Source: Betaproteobacteria bacterium
GTDB taxonomy: Bacteria; Pseudomonadota; Gammaproteobacteria; Burkholderiales; CAIKXV01
NCBI GenBank assembly: GCA_947458265.1
Contig: CANGYF010000012.1
Span: forward strand, 62,001-126,000
Length of the DNA: 64,000 nt
Reading direction: 5' to 3'
Of the stretch, positions 1 through 8,097 are shown piece after piece (within the stretch, counting starts at the first letter, position 1; every line of letters begins with the position of its first letter). The notes under the pieces are model-generated. The model was not told the DNA's origin, ran no database searches, and saw only the letters and a list, made by a program, of their open reading frames with translations. Position numbers and translations under genes: made by a program.

Positions 1-1
1 G

Positions 2-466
2 GGCGATCAACTGCTTCACCGACTTCACCGGCAGGCTCGGGTGGACGGTCAGCACATTGGGCAGGGTCGCCGCGACCGTCACCGGCACGAAGTCGCGAAG
101 GGTGTCGTACGGCGGCTTCTTCGCCAGTACCTGGTTCAGCACGATGGCGCTCGCCGCCATCAGCTGGGTGTAGCCATCGGGAGCCGCACGCGCGACGAAC
201 TCGGTGCCGAGGACCTGGCCGGCACCCGGTCTGTTCTCGACCAGCACCGACTGCCCGAAGACCTCGGTCAGGCGCGCCGCCAGCACGCGCGTGACGATGT
301 CCGTGCCGCCGCCAGGCGAGGTGGGCACGATGATGCGCACTGGCTTGGCCGGCCAGGCGGGCGCCTGCGCCGCCACGATCGCGGGAAGGAGAGCGGCGGC
401 ACAGGCCGCCGCGGCTGCAGCGGCTATAGCAGCAAAGGGCCTGGAAGGATTCAACGAGGCGGTCAT
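2..466 (-). CDS. Bug-family (TctC-like) tripartite tricarboxylate receptor, 3' end outside window
   Basis: N-terminal 155 residues of a periplasmic solute-binding protein of the Bug/TctC family; the C-terminus lies beyond base 1. It begins with an Ala-rich signal peptide of about 33 residues, followed by the family hallmarks WPAKPVRIIVP, a PGGGTD loop that contacts the ligand carboxylate, ENRPGAG and APDGYT. These receptors bind carboxylates or related small molecules and normally serve TctAB transporters, but most paralogues in this lineage are orphans. The gene follows the SMP-30-like gene on the same strand after about 107 bases, so the two may be cotranscribed and share a substrate. The ligand cannot be told from sequence. 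Confidence 0.9.
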   Translation of the reverse strand, partial: MTASLNPSRPFAAIAAAAAAACAAALLPAIVAAQAPAWPAKPVRIIVPTSPGGGTDIVTRVLAARLTEVFGQSVLVENRPGAGQVLGTEFVARAAPDGYTQLMAASAIVLNQVLAKKPPYDTLRDFVPVTVAATLPNVLTVHPSLPVKSVKQLIA

Positions 467-573
467 GGGGTCCTCACGAGGTGTGGCGCATCCGTCTGCC
501 CGCTTCGCGGGTCACGATGCGATCGTCCGACGATATCCGGCCACGCACGCCCGGCGGCGCGGCCGGAGGGTAT

Positions 574-1494
574 TCACTGGTGGGAGTACAACTGGAGCCC
601 CGGCACCGGCAGTTCGCAGCGCAGGATGGTGCCGCGATACGAATCGGTGATGTACAGGTGCCGGCCCTCCGGCCCGCCATAGGCCATGTTGGTCAGCCGT
701 CCGCCGCCGTCGGGTGCACGGATGCCGTAGAGGAACTCGCCGGCCGGGCTCATCAGCCAGACGATGCCCACCCTTGCATGGCCGACCGCAAGGTTGCCCT
801 TCGCATCCACCGCCAGCCCGTCCGGCCCATGCATGCCCGGCAGGTAGCCGAACACGCCGCACTTGCTCGGCACGCCATCGCGCAGCGGCAGGTGCCACAT
901 GCAGTTGGTGCGGGTCATCGCGACGTACACCGCCGACTCGTCGGGTGAGAGCGCGATGCCGTTGGGGCTCGGTCCGTTATCGATCAGGCACTCGAGCTTT
1001 CGGTCGGGCGTGGCACGCCAGACGCGGCCGGTCTGGTCATGCACGCCGGTCTGCCCCTGGTCGGTGAAGTACAGGTCGCCGTTGCTGGCGAACACCAGGT
1101 CGTTGACGCCCTTGAAACCCTCGGAGCGCGCATGGGTGATCCACGGCTCGACCTTGCCGGTGGCCGGGTCGCAGGTCATCACGCCGAGGCGGTAATCGGT
1201 GATGAACAGGCGGCCGTCCTTGTGTACCGCCAGCCCGTTCGGCCAGCCGTCGTATTCCGCCGCCACGCTCACCTGCGCGTCGGGCGTGATCCGGAAGATG
1301 CGCCCGAACGGGATGTCGACCACGTACAGGTTGCCTGCGCGGTCGAACGCCGGCCCTTCGAGGAAGCAGCCGAGCTTCGACCCGGGATGGTTGGATTCGA
1401 TCCAGGTCGACGGCTGGCCCGACTTGCTCAGGTGGGCAGGAATGGTCGCGAAGACTTCCGCGACGAGTTCGGTCGGTGGATTGAAGAAGCGCAT
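574..1494 (-). CDS. SMP-30/gluconolactonase/LRE family protein
   Basis: A 306-residue six-bladed beta-propeller protein of the SMP-30/gluconolaconase family, which hydrolyses sugar lactones or related esters using a divalent metal. The expected metal ligands are present in family context: Glu46 in LEGPAF, Asn178 in SPNGIALSPDE and Asp225 in GPDGLAVD; Asn131 in GVNDLVF also fits. There is no signal peptide, so a cytosolic enzyme is likely. It starts 45 bases from the divergent Bug gene at 1540 and precedes another Bug gene on its own strand, suggesting a small uptake-and-catabolism unit for a sugar acid or lactone. The true substrate is unknown; some family members are not lactonases. Confidence 0.85.
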   Translation of the reverse strand: MRFFNPPTELVAEVFATIPAHLSKSGQPSTWIESNHPGSKLGCFLEGPAFDRAGNLYVVDIPFGRIFRITPDAQVSVAAEYDGWPNGLAVHKDGRLFITDYRLGVMTCDPATGKVEPWITHARSEGFKGVNDLVFASNGDLYFTDQGQTGVHDQTGRVWRATPDRKLECLIDNGPSPNGIALSPDESAVYVAMTRTNCMWHLPLRDGVPSKCGVFGYLPGMHGPDGLAVDAKGNLAVGHARVGIVWLMSPAGEFLYGIRAPDGGGRLTNMAYGGPEGRHLYITDSYRGTILRCELPVPGLQLYSHQ

Positions 1495-1539
1495 GGGTCT
1501 ATCCTATTGAAAACAGAAGTGCGAAGCGAGGAGGAGACA

Positions 1540-2646
1540 ATGGCACACGATCGGCAGGCGTGCGCAGCACCCGTGCGCGCCGCAAACCTTGCGCGGCCGA
1601 CCCGCCCGGCCGGGTCCGCGCGCCACGCGCGCCCGGCACGCTTCGCGGGCACTGCGCTGCCCGCCGCGGTCGCCACTTCGGTCACCACTACGGTCGCCGC
1701 CGCGCTGGTGATGCTGCCGTGTCTTGCGCAGGCGCAGGGCCAGGCACAGGCCTGGCCGCAAAAGGCAGTGCGCATCATCGTGCCGCAGTCGCCCGGCGGC
1801 TCCACCGACGCGATGGCGCGCCTGCTCGCAGCCCGCCTCGGAGAGGCGCTCGGGCATGCGGTGCTGATCGACAACCGGCCCGGGGCCGGCAGCCTCGTCG
1901 GCACGGAACTCGCGGTGCGCGCCAGCCCCGACGGCTACACCACGCTGGTGGTGTCTTCGTCGATCACCATCAACCCGAGCATGCATGCGAAGCTGTCGTT
2001 CGATCCGCAGCGCGACCTCGCGCCGATCACCCAACTCTCGGCCTTCCCGAACGTGCTGGTGGCAAACGTCGGCTTTCCCGCGAAGAGCGTGCAGGACCTG
2101 GTCGCCCACGCGAAGGCCCGCCCCGGACAGGTTGCCTACAGTTCCGCCGGCAGCGGCACCGGCACCCACCTGTCGGCCGAACTGTTCAAGAACCTGACCG
2201 GCGTCGACCTGCTTCACGTGCCCTACAAGGGGGGCGGGCCATCGGTCAATGCACTGCTGGCCGGCGAAGCGCAGGTGTCGTTCGCCACCCTGCCGTCGGT
2301 GCTGTCGCAGGTACGCTCCAGCCGGCTGCGCCCGCTGGGCGTCACCACCACCCGGCGCAGCTTCGCACTGCCCGATGTACCGACCATCGCAGAGGCAGGC
2401 ATCGCCGGCTATGAGCATGTCCAGTGGATCGGCTTCCTGGCACCGGCAGGCACGCCTGGCCCGGTGATCGCCCGCCTCAATGCCGAGGCGGTGCGTGCGG
2501 TGCACAGCCCGGAACTGAAGCCTGCGCTGGCCAGCGAGGGGGCAGAGCCGGTCGGCAACACGCCCCAGCAGTTCGCCGCCATCATCCGCAGCGAGACACT
2601 GCGCATCGCCCAGGTCGTGCGCAAGGCCGGCATCAAGGCCGACTGA
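1540..2646 (+). CDS. Bug-family (TctC-like) tripartite tricarboxylate receptor
   Basis: A 368-residue periplasmic Bug receptor. ATG at 1540 is chosen because GAGGAGGAGA sits just upstream; an open frame extends further 5' but runs antisense through the SMP-30 gene. The leader is unusually long: about 37 Arg/Ala/Pro-rich residues come before the hydrophobic core, with predicted cleavage near residue 67 (CLAQAQG). The mature part has the usual blocks WPQKAVRIIVP, SPGGSTD, DNRPGAG, SPDGYT and VPYKGGGPS. It is divergent from the SMP-30-like gene. Its last 14 bases overlap the 3' end of the convergent MmgE/PrpD gene. A later start that shortens the leader is possible. Confidence 0.9.
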   Translation: MAHDRQACAAPVRAANLARPTRPAGSARHARPARFAGTALPAAVATSVTTTVAAALVMLPCLAQAQGQAQAWPQKAVRIIVPQSPGGSTDAMARLLAARLGEALGHAVLIDNRPGAGSLVGTELAVRASPDGYTTLVVSSSITINPSMHAKLSFDPQRDLAPITQLSAFPNVLVANVGFPAKSVQDLVAHAKARPGQVAYSSAGSGTGTHLSAELFKNLTGVDLLHVPYKGGGPSVNALLAGEAQVSFATLPSVLSQVRSSRLRPLGVTTTRRSFALPDVPTIAEAGIAGYEHVQWIGFLAPAGTPGPVIARLNAEAVRAVHSPELKPALASEGAEPVGNTPQQFAAIIRSETLRIAQVVRKAGIKAD

Positions 2647-4054
2647 GCAGCCGGCGCAGCGCGCGCACGTCGGGCAGGCGGTCGATCGTCCAGATCGCAT
2701 CCACCAGCGCTGCCGCGCGACGTTTGCCGAGCGCGGGCTGGAGCAGCGGGACGCACTTGCGCTCGAGGTCGGCACGAACCATCGGCCGGGTCGCGCTGCC
2801 CAGCACCGCACGGGTGTGGTGGCGCACGACCGTGCTGCGCGCCTTGCCCTGGGGTCCGCCGGGCCGCGCCAGCGTGATCTCGACGATCGCCTGCGTGGTC
2901 TTAGTCTTCGACAGTGCGGCGCTGCCGACCAGCTGCACCTTCTCCTTGAGCGCCAGCACGTCGCGGTCGCGCGAGCGCGCCGGGTCGTGCGACGCCTCGA
3001 AGCTGATGTCGCCGTCGAGCAGCATGATCGCGACCAGGTGCTGCAGGTTTATGTTCGACATCTTGCGGCCGCTGACCGTACGCGCGCCCTGCTCGTCGAC
3101 CGTGATGTGCACCTTCTCGACTTCACCAGCCCGGATCGCATGGCGGTCGATCAGGGTCGACAGGGCATCGAGCGGTGCCTGTATCGGATAGCCGACCGGC
3201 CAGCGCTTGATCGCGGTCTGCATGATGTCGTAGCGCGTGCCCAGGCCCTTCACGAACTCCTGCGGCCGGATGAACGGCTCGAAGGCATGCAGGAAGCCGC
3301 GGTCGCCGCTGAATACGTCTTCCACGCCCGTGAAGCCCGATGCGACCATGGTGGCAGCAGTGACGCCGTTGCGTGCCGGCATGCCGCCGAAGTCGAACGC
3401 CTTCTCGACGTGCTCGACGTCCCGCGCCCAGCAGGACAGGCCGCTCGCCTGCTGCGCCGCATAGGAAAGCAGGTGGCGCGCCTGGCGCACGTCGATGTTC
3501 GCCAGCGCACCGGCCGCGGCCGCCGAGCCGAAGGTGCCGCCGAAGCTGTGCGTCGAGTGGCCGGCGCTGCGGAAGTGCTCGATGCCCAGGGCCATCGAAG
3601 TGCGCGCGCACACGTCGTAGCCGAGCACGATCGCGCGCAGCAGGTCGCGGCCGCTCGACTTCTGCCGCTCGGCCATCGCCAGTGCCGCCGGCACGATGCT
3701 GCAGCCAGGATGCACCAGCGCGAGGTAGTACGCGTCGTCGGTCTCGTCGGAATGGGCGAGCATGCCGTTGGCCAGCGCGGCATTGACTGCGCTGGTACGC
3801 GTGCCGGTGGTGAGGATCGTGGCCTCGGGCGTACCGCCCATCGCCGTGACGTACTCGATCGCACGCCGGCCCGGCAGCAGCGGTGCGCCGGATACCATCG
3901 CAGCGATGGTGTCGAGCAGGTGCAGCTTCGCGCGCTCGACCACTTCGGCCGGCAGCGCGCGGCGCGGCGTCGCCGCGATGTAGGACGCCAGCGCCAGCAT
4001 CAGCGCCGATACCGGCTCGGCCGTAGGCCCGGGTTTGCCCTTGTTTCGAGTCAT
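2633..4054 (-). CDS. MmgE/PrpD family protein
   Basis: A 473-residue protein of the MmgE/PrpD superfamily, named for 2-methylcitrate dehydratase but including itaconate-forming and other dehydratases or isomerases, many uncharacterised. Typical features are the N-terminal helical stretch ending in LHLLDTIAAMVSG, the GHSTHSFGGTFGSAAAAG segment near residues 165-180, and RWPVGYPIQAPLDAL in the second domain. GAGGAGGAAA lies six to seven bases before the ATG. No prpB or prpC is nearby, so methylcitrate metabolism is not supported. In this lineage such genes often sit beside Bug receptors in catabolic clusters, as here. The gene stands alone on its strand, after ctaB. Confidence 0.85.
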   Translation of the reverse strand: MTRNKGKPGPTAEPVSALMLALASYIAATPRRALPAEVVERAKLHLLDTIAAMVSGAPLLPGRRAIEYVTAMGGTPEATILTTGTRTSAVNAALANGMLAHSDETDDAYYLALVHPGCSIVPAALAMAERQKSSGRDLLRAIVLGYDVCARTSMALGIEHFRSAGHSTHSFGGTFGSAAAAGALANIDVRQARHLLSYAAQQASGLSCWARDVEHVEKAFDFGGMPARNGVTAATMVASGFTGVEDVFSGDRGFLHAFEPFIRPQEFVKGLGTRYDIMQTAIKRWPVGYPIQAPLDALSTLIDRHAIRAGEVEKVHITVDEQGARTVSGRKMSNINLQHLVAIMLLDGDISFEASHDPARSRDRDVLALKEKVQLVGSAALSKTKTTQAIVEITLARPGGPQGKARSTVVRHHTRAVLGSATRPMVRADLERKCVPLLQPALGKRRAAALVDAIWTIDRLPDVRALRRLLSRP

Positions 4055-4109
4055 TGCGCGTTTCCTCCTCGTTGCCCGCGTCGCGGCGGGGTTACCAGCG
4101 CTCCGGTGT

Positions 4110-5009
4110 TTAGTAGTTCCAGGGCGCGTAGTGGTCGAGCAGCAGTGCCGCGAAGATCAGCGTCAGGTAGAGGATGGAGTAGCGGAAGGTGCGCCGCGCG
4201 AGCCAGTCGCTGTAGTTCGTGTACAGCCGCCATGCATACCAGAGGAACACGCCGCCCAGGACCACCGCCGACACCATGTACAGCCAGCCGCTCATGCGGA
4301 TGGCGAACGGCAACAGGGAGCAGGCGAACAGGATCACCGTGTAGAGCAGCACCGACAGCTGGGTGAATCGGTCGCCGTGGGTGACCGGCAGCATCGGGAT
4401 GCCCGCCTTCGCATACTCGTGCTTGCGGTAGAGCGCGAGCGCCCAGAAGTGCGGCGGCGTCCAGGCGAAGATGATCAGGAACAGCACCAGCGCGGCCGGC
4501 GACACCTCGCCGGTGATCGCGGCCCAGCCGAGTACCGGCGGCATCGCGCCCGAGGCACCACCGATCACGATGTTCTGCGGCGTCAGCGGCTTGAGCACCA
4601 CGGTGTAGATGATTGCGTAGCCGACGAAGGTGGCGAGGGTGAGCCACATGGTCAGCGTGTTCACCAGGTTGTGCAGCACGAGCAGGCCGACGCCGCCGAA
4701 CACGCCGGCGAACACCAGCGTCTGCAGCGAATTGACGTTGCCGCTGGGCAGCGGCCGGCCGCGGGTGCGCGCCATCACTGCGTCGATCTTCTGCTCGATC
4801 AGGCAGTTGACGGCGGCGGCCGCACCGGCGACCAGCGCGATGCCGATCGTGGCGAACAGCGCCGGCGACAACGGCGGCAGCGTGCCCGGCTCGGTCGCGA
4901 GGAACATGCCGATCACCGCCGTGAACACGATCAGCGACACCACGCGCGGCTTGGTCAGCTCATAGAACTGGCGCAGGGTGCCACCGTTCAGGGCGAGTGT
5001 CTGGGACAT
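4110..5009 (-). CDS. ctaB: Protoheme IX farnesyltransferase (heme O synthase)
   Basis: A 299-residue UbiA-superfamily membrane prenyltransferase that adds a farnesyl group to heme b to give heme o, the first step towards heme a for the aa3 oxidase. About eight to nine hydrophobic segments are visible. The prenyl-diphosphate/Mg2+ motif is present as NCLIEQKID (residues 68-76) followed by [14 protein letters not shown], and TKPRV near residue 20 is typical. It lies 79 bases after ctaA on the same strand, at the downstream end of the oxidase and heme A region. The sco gene often found next to ctaB is absent; an MmgE/PrpD gene follows instead. Confidence 0.96.
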   Translation of the reverse strand: MSQTLALNGGTLRQFYELTKPRVVSLIVFTAVIGMFLATEPGTLPPLSPALFATIGIALVAGAAAAVNCLIEQKIDAVMARTRGRPLPSGNVNSLQTLVFAGVFGGVGLLVLHNLVNTLTMWLTLATFVGYAIIYTVVLKPLTPQNIVIGGASGAMPPVLGWAAITGEVSPAALVLFLIIFAWTPPHFWALALYRKHEYAKAGIPMLPVTHGDRFTQLSVLLYTVILFACSLLPFAIRMSGWLYMVSAVVLGGVFLWYAWRLYTNYSDWLARRTFRYSILYLTLIFAALLLDHYAPWNY

Positions 5010-5088
5010 CGATCGGGTCTCGTCAGCTTCAGCCGCGGCAAGCAGTTATCCGGCGCGGCGATGGCCCGGGCTTGGGTATGTGTTCAGG

Positions 5089-6168
5089 TCAGGCGTGCAC
5101 GGCCTGCGTGGGGCCTTTCCTCGCCTCATTCGTGGGCTGACCGGTGCGCACTTGAACGCCAGCCGGGCGCGTCACCATGAATTTTAGCATCACGACGGAA
5201 CAAAGCAGCAGGGCCGCGCCGAAGTTGTGCAGGGTAGCGAGCCAGAGCGGCAGCAGCCATACCACGTTCAGGATGCCGATCGTCACCTGTGCCACGAGCA
5301 GCAGCAGCATCGCGGTGGCAGCCACGGACACGCCGGGGATGCGCAGTGCGAACAGGCCGAGCACACCGAGGTAGGCCGTGATCACCAGCGCGCCGACCCG
5401 ATGCGCCCACTGGATCGCGTTCAGCGACTCGTGCGACAGCGGCGATCCGTCGGGCGCCTCGCCCAGATCGCGCAGGACATGGAAGCCGTGCTGGAAGTCC
5501 ATCGGCGGCAGGAACGTGCCGTGGCAGGTCGGGAAGTCGAGGCAGGTCAGCGCCGCGTAGTTCGTGCTGACCCAGCCGCCGAGGATGATCTGCCCGATCA
5601 GCAGCACGATGCCCCCGGCAACCCATGGAACCAGCCGCGCGGCGCGCTCGACCGCGACCCGGCTGCGATCGACGAACTCGCCGATCGCCATCCGGAACAG
5701 CACGGACAGGATCAGCATGCCGCCGAGCAGGTGCAGCGTGACGACGCCGGGCTTGAGCAGCAGCGTGACAGTGAACTTGCCGAGCATCGCCTGCACCAGC
5801 AGCAGGAGCAGGAGACCCGTGCCCAGCCAGTGGGCGTCGCTGCCCGGCAGGCGTACCGCGGACGCGGCCTGGCGCAGCCGGTTGCGCCAGGCGATCACTG
5901 CGATGCCGAGGATCAGCAGACCGAGCGACATCGCCAGGTAGCGATGGATCATTTCGACCCAACCCTTGAACGGATCGATCTCGGCACCGGGGAAACGTTC
6001 GCTCGCGCGGGCAATCTCGGCCGCGGTATCGGGTGCCGTCAGCTGGCCATAGCAGCCCGGCCAGTCGGGACAACCGAGGCCGGAATCGGTCAGGCGGGTA
6101 TAGGCACCGACGACCACGACGATGATCGTGAGCAACGGTGCGAGCAGCAGGAGTTTTCTGTACATCAT
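5089..6168 (-). CDS. ctaA: Heme A synthase (COX15/CtaA family)
   Basis: A 359-residue polytopic membrane enzyme that oxidises the C8 methyl of heme o to a formyl group, giving heme a. It opens with MMYRKLLLLAPLLTIIVVVV then GAYTRLTDSGLGCPDWPGCYG, a conserved block with a cysteine pair. Eight hydrophobic segments follow; histidines such as those in EMIHRY, GVVTLHLLGG, QWAHR and TLHNFGA match the heme-ligand positions of COX15. Start ATG at 6168 overlaps the stop of the preceding Sco-like gene as ATGA, implying translational coupling; ATG 6165 is the alternative. The order Sco-like gene, ctaA, ctaB supplies heme a to CoxA. Confidence 0.95.
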   Translation of the reverse strand: MMYRKLLLLAPLLTIIVVVVGAYTRLTDSGLGCPDWPGCYGQLTAPDTAAEIARASERFPGAEIDPFKGWVEMIHRYLAMSLGLLILGIAVIAWRNRLRQAASAVRLPGSDAHWLGTGLLLLLLVQAMLGKFTVTLLLKPGVVTLHLLGGMLILSVLFRMAIGEFVDRSRVAVERAARLVPWVAGGIVLLIGQIILGGWVSTNYAALTCLDFPTCHGTFLPPMDFQHGFHVLRDLGEAPDGSPLSHESLNAIQWAHRVGALVITAYLGVLGLFALRIPGVSVAATAMLLLLVAQVTIGILNVVWLLPLWLATLHNFGAALLLCSVVMLKFMVTRPAGVQVRTGQPTNEARKGPTQAVHA

Positions 6169-6872
6169 CCGATCCTCGAGTACTTGAGCAGCCGTGTCAT
6201 GTCCTTGCGGATGCGCGTGGCATCGGCATCCGGCGGATAGCGCATCATCAGGTTGCCGAGCGGGTCGACCAGCCACATATGGTCGCGCAGCGTGCTACCC
6301 GATTGCACCGGCAGCGCATCGAGCAACGCCTTCGGCGGGCGGCGCACGACCCAGGTGCCGGCATAGGGTTCATGCAGGCGGGCCGCAGGCTCGCTGCCGT
6401 CATCGACCAGCCACACGCGCTCGACCCGCTCCATTTCCTTGCCCTGCATGGTGCGCAACTGGCGCAGCTGCCAGATCTTGCGCTCGCAGCGCGCATCGCA
6501 TTCGGCACCATCGGCCATCACCAGGAACCACTTGCCACGCAGGGTCGGTGCCTCCTGCTGCACCGGCGACGTACCCGGCAACGGCGCGCCGGCCGGGGCC
6601 ACGGGTCCGCCAGGACCCGGGGTAGTGGCTGCGCCGGGACCCGGGGTAGCGGGGACACCGGCGGCCACGGCCGCCGCAGGGGGCACGACCGGGACCATGG
6701 GCTCCAGCGCGATCTCCGGCAGCACCACTGGCTGCACCAGTTCGCCGTAGTTGCTGTACTCGCCCGGCTTCCAGAAGAACCAGAGCAGGTAGGGACCGAA
6801 CGCCGGCGTGGCGCAGACCAGCACCAGCACGATCAGCGGCAACTTGCGGCGAAACCCGAGCGGCAGCTTCAT
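6165..6872 (-). CDS. Membrane-anchored Sco/thioredoxin-fold-like oxidase assembly protein
   Basis: A 235-residue protein with one N-terminal transmembrane segment (about residues 11-32) and a periplasmic domain. The domain core reads RGKWFLVMADG, then CDARC (a CxxxC pair as in Sco copper chaperones), then KIWQLRQLRTMQGKEMERV, and ends with DPLGNLMMRYPPDADATRIRKDMTRLLKYSRIG. Genes of this type sit between SURF1 and ctaA in many betaproteobacteria, so a role in oxidase maturation (copper delivery or thiol redox) is inferred, not shown. It overlaps both the SURF1 stop and the ctaA start by ATGA. A Gly/Pro-rich insert carries a DNA direct repeat (6613-6649). Confidence 0.75.
   Translation of the reverse strand: MKLPLGFRRKLPLIVLVLVCATPAFGPYLLWFFWKPGEYSNYGELVQPVVLPEIALEPMVPVVPPAAAVAAGVPATPGPGAATTPGPGGPVAPAGAPLPGTSPVQQEAPTLRGKWFLVMADGAECDARCERKIWQLRQLRTMQGKEMERVERVWLVDDGSEPAARLHEPYAGTWVVRRPPKALLDALPVQSGSTLRDHMWLVDPLGNLMMRYPPDADATRIRKDMTRLLKYSRIG
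6613..6649. repeat. 13-bp direct repeat encoding a Gly-Pro-rich insert
   Basis: GGACCCGGGGTAG occurs at 6613-6625 and again at 6637-6649, a period of 24 bases or eight codons. On the coding (minus) strand it encodes successive TPGPG units in the periplasmic linker of the Sco-like protein. It is in frame, so copy-number change would only alter linker length. Confidence 0.8.
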
Positions 6873-7717
6873 GTCGCCTCCGTTTGGTGGATCGATGCAC
6901 CGGTGCGGCGCAGGCTGAGCACCAGCCAGACGATCACCCCGATGGCGGCGAAACTGAACCATTGCAGGGCATAGCCGCGGTGCTTGTCGATGCCTGCATC
7001 GGGCCGCGGCCAGTTGCGCGCGAGCGTGTCGGATGCGCCGGTGCCGGGCCCGCTCCCCTCGAGTGCCGCGGTCTGCAGCAGGGCCACAGGCAGCAGATCG
7101 AGCGTCCAGCGTTCCCTTGCCCGTTCGATCGTCCAGTTCTGCCAGCGAAGTGCGTCGTCGGTGCCGGCCCGCAATTCCATGAAACGCTCGCCCGGCACGA
7201 AGGCCAGGCCCTGTACGCGCACCTCGCCCGCAGGCGTCTCGACCACGGGCAGGCGCTCGCGCTGGCGCGGCGCCGCGATCCATCCGCGGTTGACCAGCAG
7301 CACGCGGTCGCTGCCGGACAGCCGCAGCGGCGTCAGCACTTCGTAGCCCGGGACACCGTCGCGCAGGCGGTTGTCGAGGAATACAACCCGACCGGCGTCG
7401 AAGCGACCCGTCGCCTCGACCGGATGCCAGGCGAAAGAGGCCGGATCGGCGGGCGGGACCGACTGCACGGGCACCGGCGGTGCCTCGGCTGCAGCCTCGA
7501 TGCGCTGCTGCAACGCGACCTTGTAGGCCGCGCGGTCGAGCTGCCAGCGACCGGCCGACAGCGTGAGCACGAGCACCGCCAGCAGCACAAGCGTAGGAAT
7601 CCACTCGGGGCGGAAACGACGCGGGCCGGCGGCAGCACGGCCGGGAACAGCCACTGCCGAAGACGGCGGCGGCACTGCATCGGCTAGACTTCCTGTTCCA
7701 TTACCGGACGTTGCCAT
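6869..7717 (-). CDS. SURF1 family cytochrome oxidase biogenesis protein
   Basis: A 282-residue protein with the SURF1 layout: cytoplasmic leader, transmembrane segment near residues 39-56, a periplasmic domain and a second transmembrane segment at about 250-268. Family motifs include LGRWQL-like SAGRWQLDRAAYK, RVVFLDNRLRDGVPGYEVLTPL, VLLVNRGWI and HRGYALQWFSFA near the end. SURF1 helps insert heme a into oxidase subunit I. AGGA lies five bases before the ATG. Its start codon overlaps, on the opposite strand, that of the DUF2909 gene (CATG at 7715-7718), so each gene's Shine-Dalgarno lies in the other's coding sequence. The 3' end overlaps the next gene by ATGA. Confidence 0.93.
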   Translation of the reverse strand: MATSGNGTGSLADAVPPPSSAVAVPGRAAAGPRRFRPEWIPTLVLLAVLVLTLSAGRWQLDRAAYKVALQQRIEAAAEAPPVPVQSVPPADPASFAWHPVEATGRFDAGRVVFLDNRLRDGVPGYEVLTPLRLSGSDRVLLVNRGWIAAPRQRERLPVVETPAGEVRVQGLAFVPGERFMELRAGTDDALRWQNWTIERARERWTLDLLPVALLQTAALEGSGPGTGASDTLARNWPRPDAGIDKHRGYALQWFSFAAIGVIVWLVLSLRRTGASIHQTEAT

Positions 7718-7919
7718 GACTATCCTGATCGTCGGCTTTCTGGTGCTGATCCTGGCCAGCCTGGGGTCGGCGCTGTTCTACCTGTTCAACGACAGGGGAA
7801 ACTCGACCCGCACGGTCCGAGCGCTCACGCTGCGCGTCGGCCTGTCGGTGGCGTTATTCCTGTTGCTGATGCTCGCGCATTTCAGCGGGCTGATCACGCT
7901 TCGCGGCTCTGCCCTATAG
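7716..7919 (+). CDS. Twin transmembrane protein (DUF2909 family)
   Basis: A 67-residue membrane protein with two hydrophobic helices (about 2-22 and 43-62) joined by FNDRGNSTRTVRALTLRVG. The NDRG..RTVRALT..R pattern is typical of DUF2909 proteins found beside cytochrome oxidase genes of betaproteobacteria; their function is not established. It is the only plus-strand gene within the oxidase region and is back to back with SURF1, sharing two bases of start codon. The Shine-Dalgarno is weak (CCGGA, nine to ten bases upstream). Confidence 0.85.
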   Translation: MTILIVGFLVLILASLGSALFYLFNDRGNSTRTVRALTLRVGLSVALFLLLMLAHFSGLITLRGSAL

Positions 7920-8028
7920 CAAATTCTGCGAGCGGCACGCTTGTGACAGCACTGGCGGTTCCCGGCAGCGTCTGGTTGCAGAGGACGCAGGGCGAGAATC
8001 GCGCCTGAAGCCGCACGCGCCCTCACCG

Positions 8029-8048
8029 GGGGCCGGATACGCGGCCCC
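8029..8048. terminator. GC-rich hairpin between convergent DUF2909 and coxC
   Basis: GGGGCCG (8029-8035) and CGGCCCC (8042-8048) form a 7-bp stem around a six-base loop, with a further GC-rich palindromic stretch just downstream. It lies in the 178-base gap between two convergent genes. There is no T-run on either side, so intrinsic termination is uncertain. Confidence 0.35.
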
Positions 8049-8097
8049 GGAGGGCCGCAGGCGCCAGACCGGCAGGCGCCCCGTTCGACAGCCTGTG

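Noticed and set aside
2633-4054. prpD of the methylcitrate cycle
   Set aside because: No prpB, prpC or acnD nearby, and the MmgE/PrpD family is broad; only a family call is justified.
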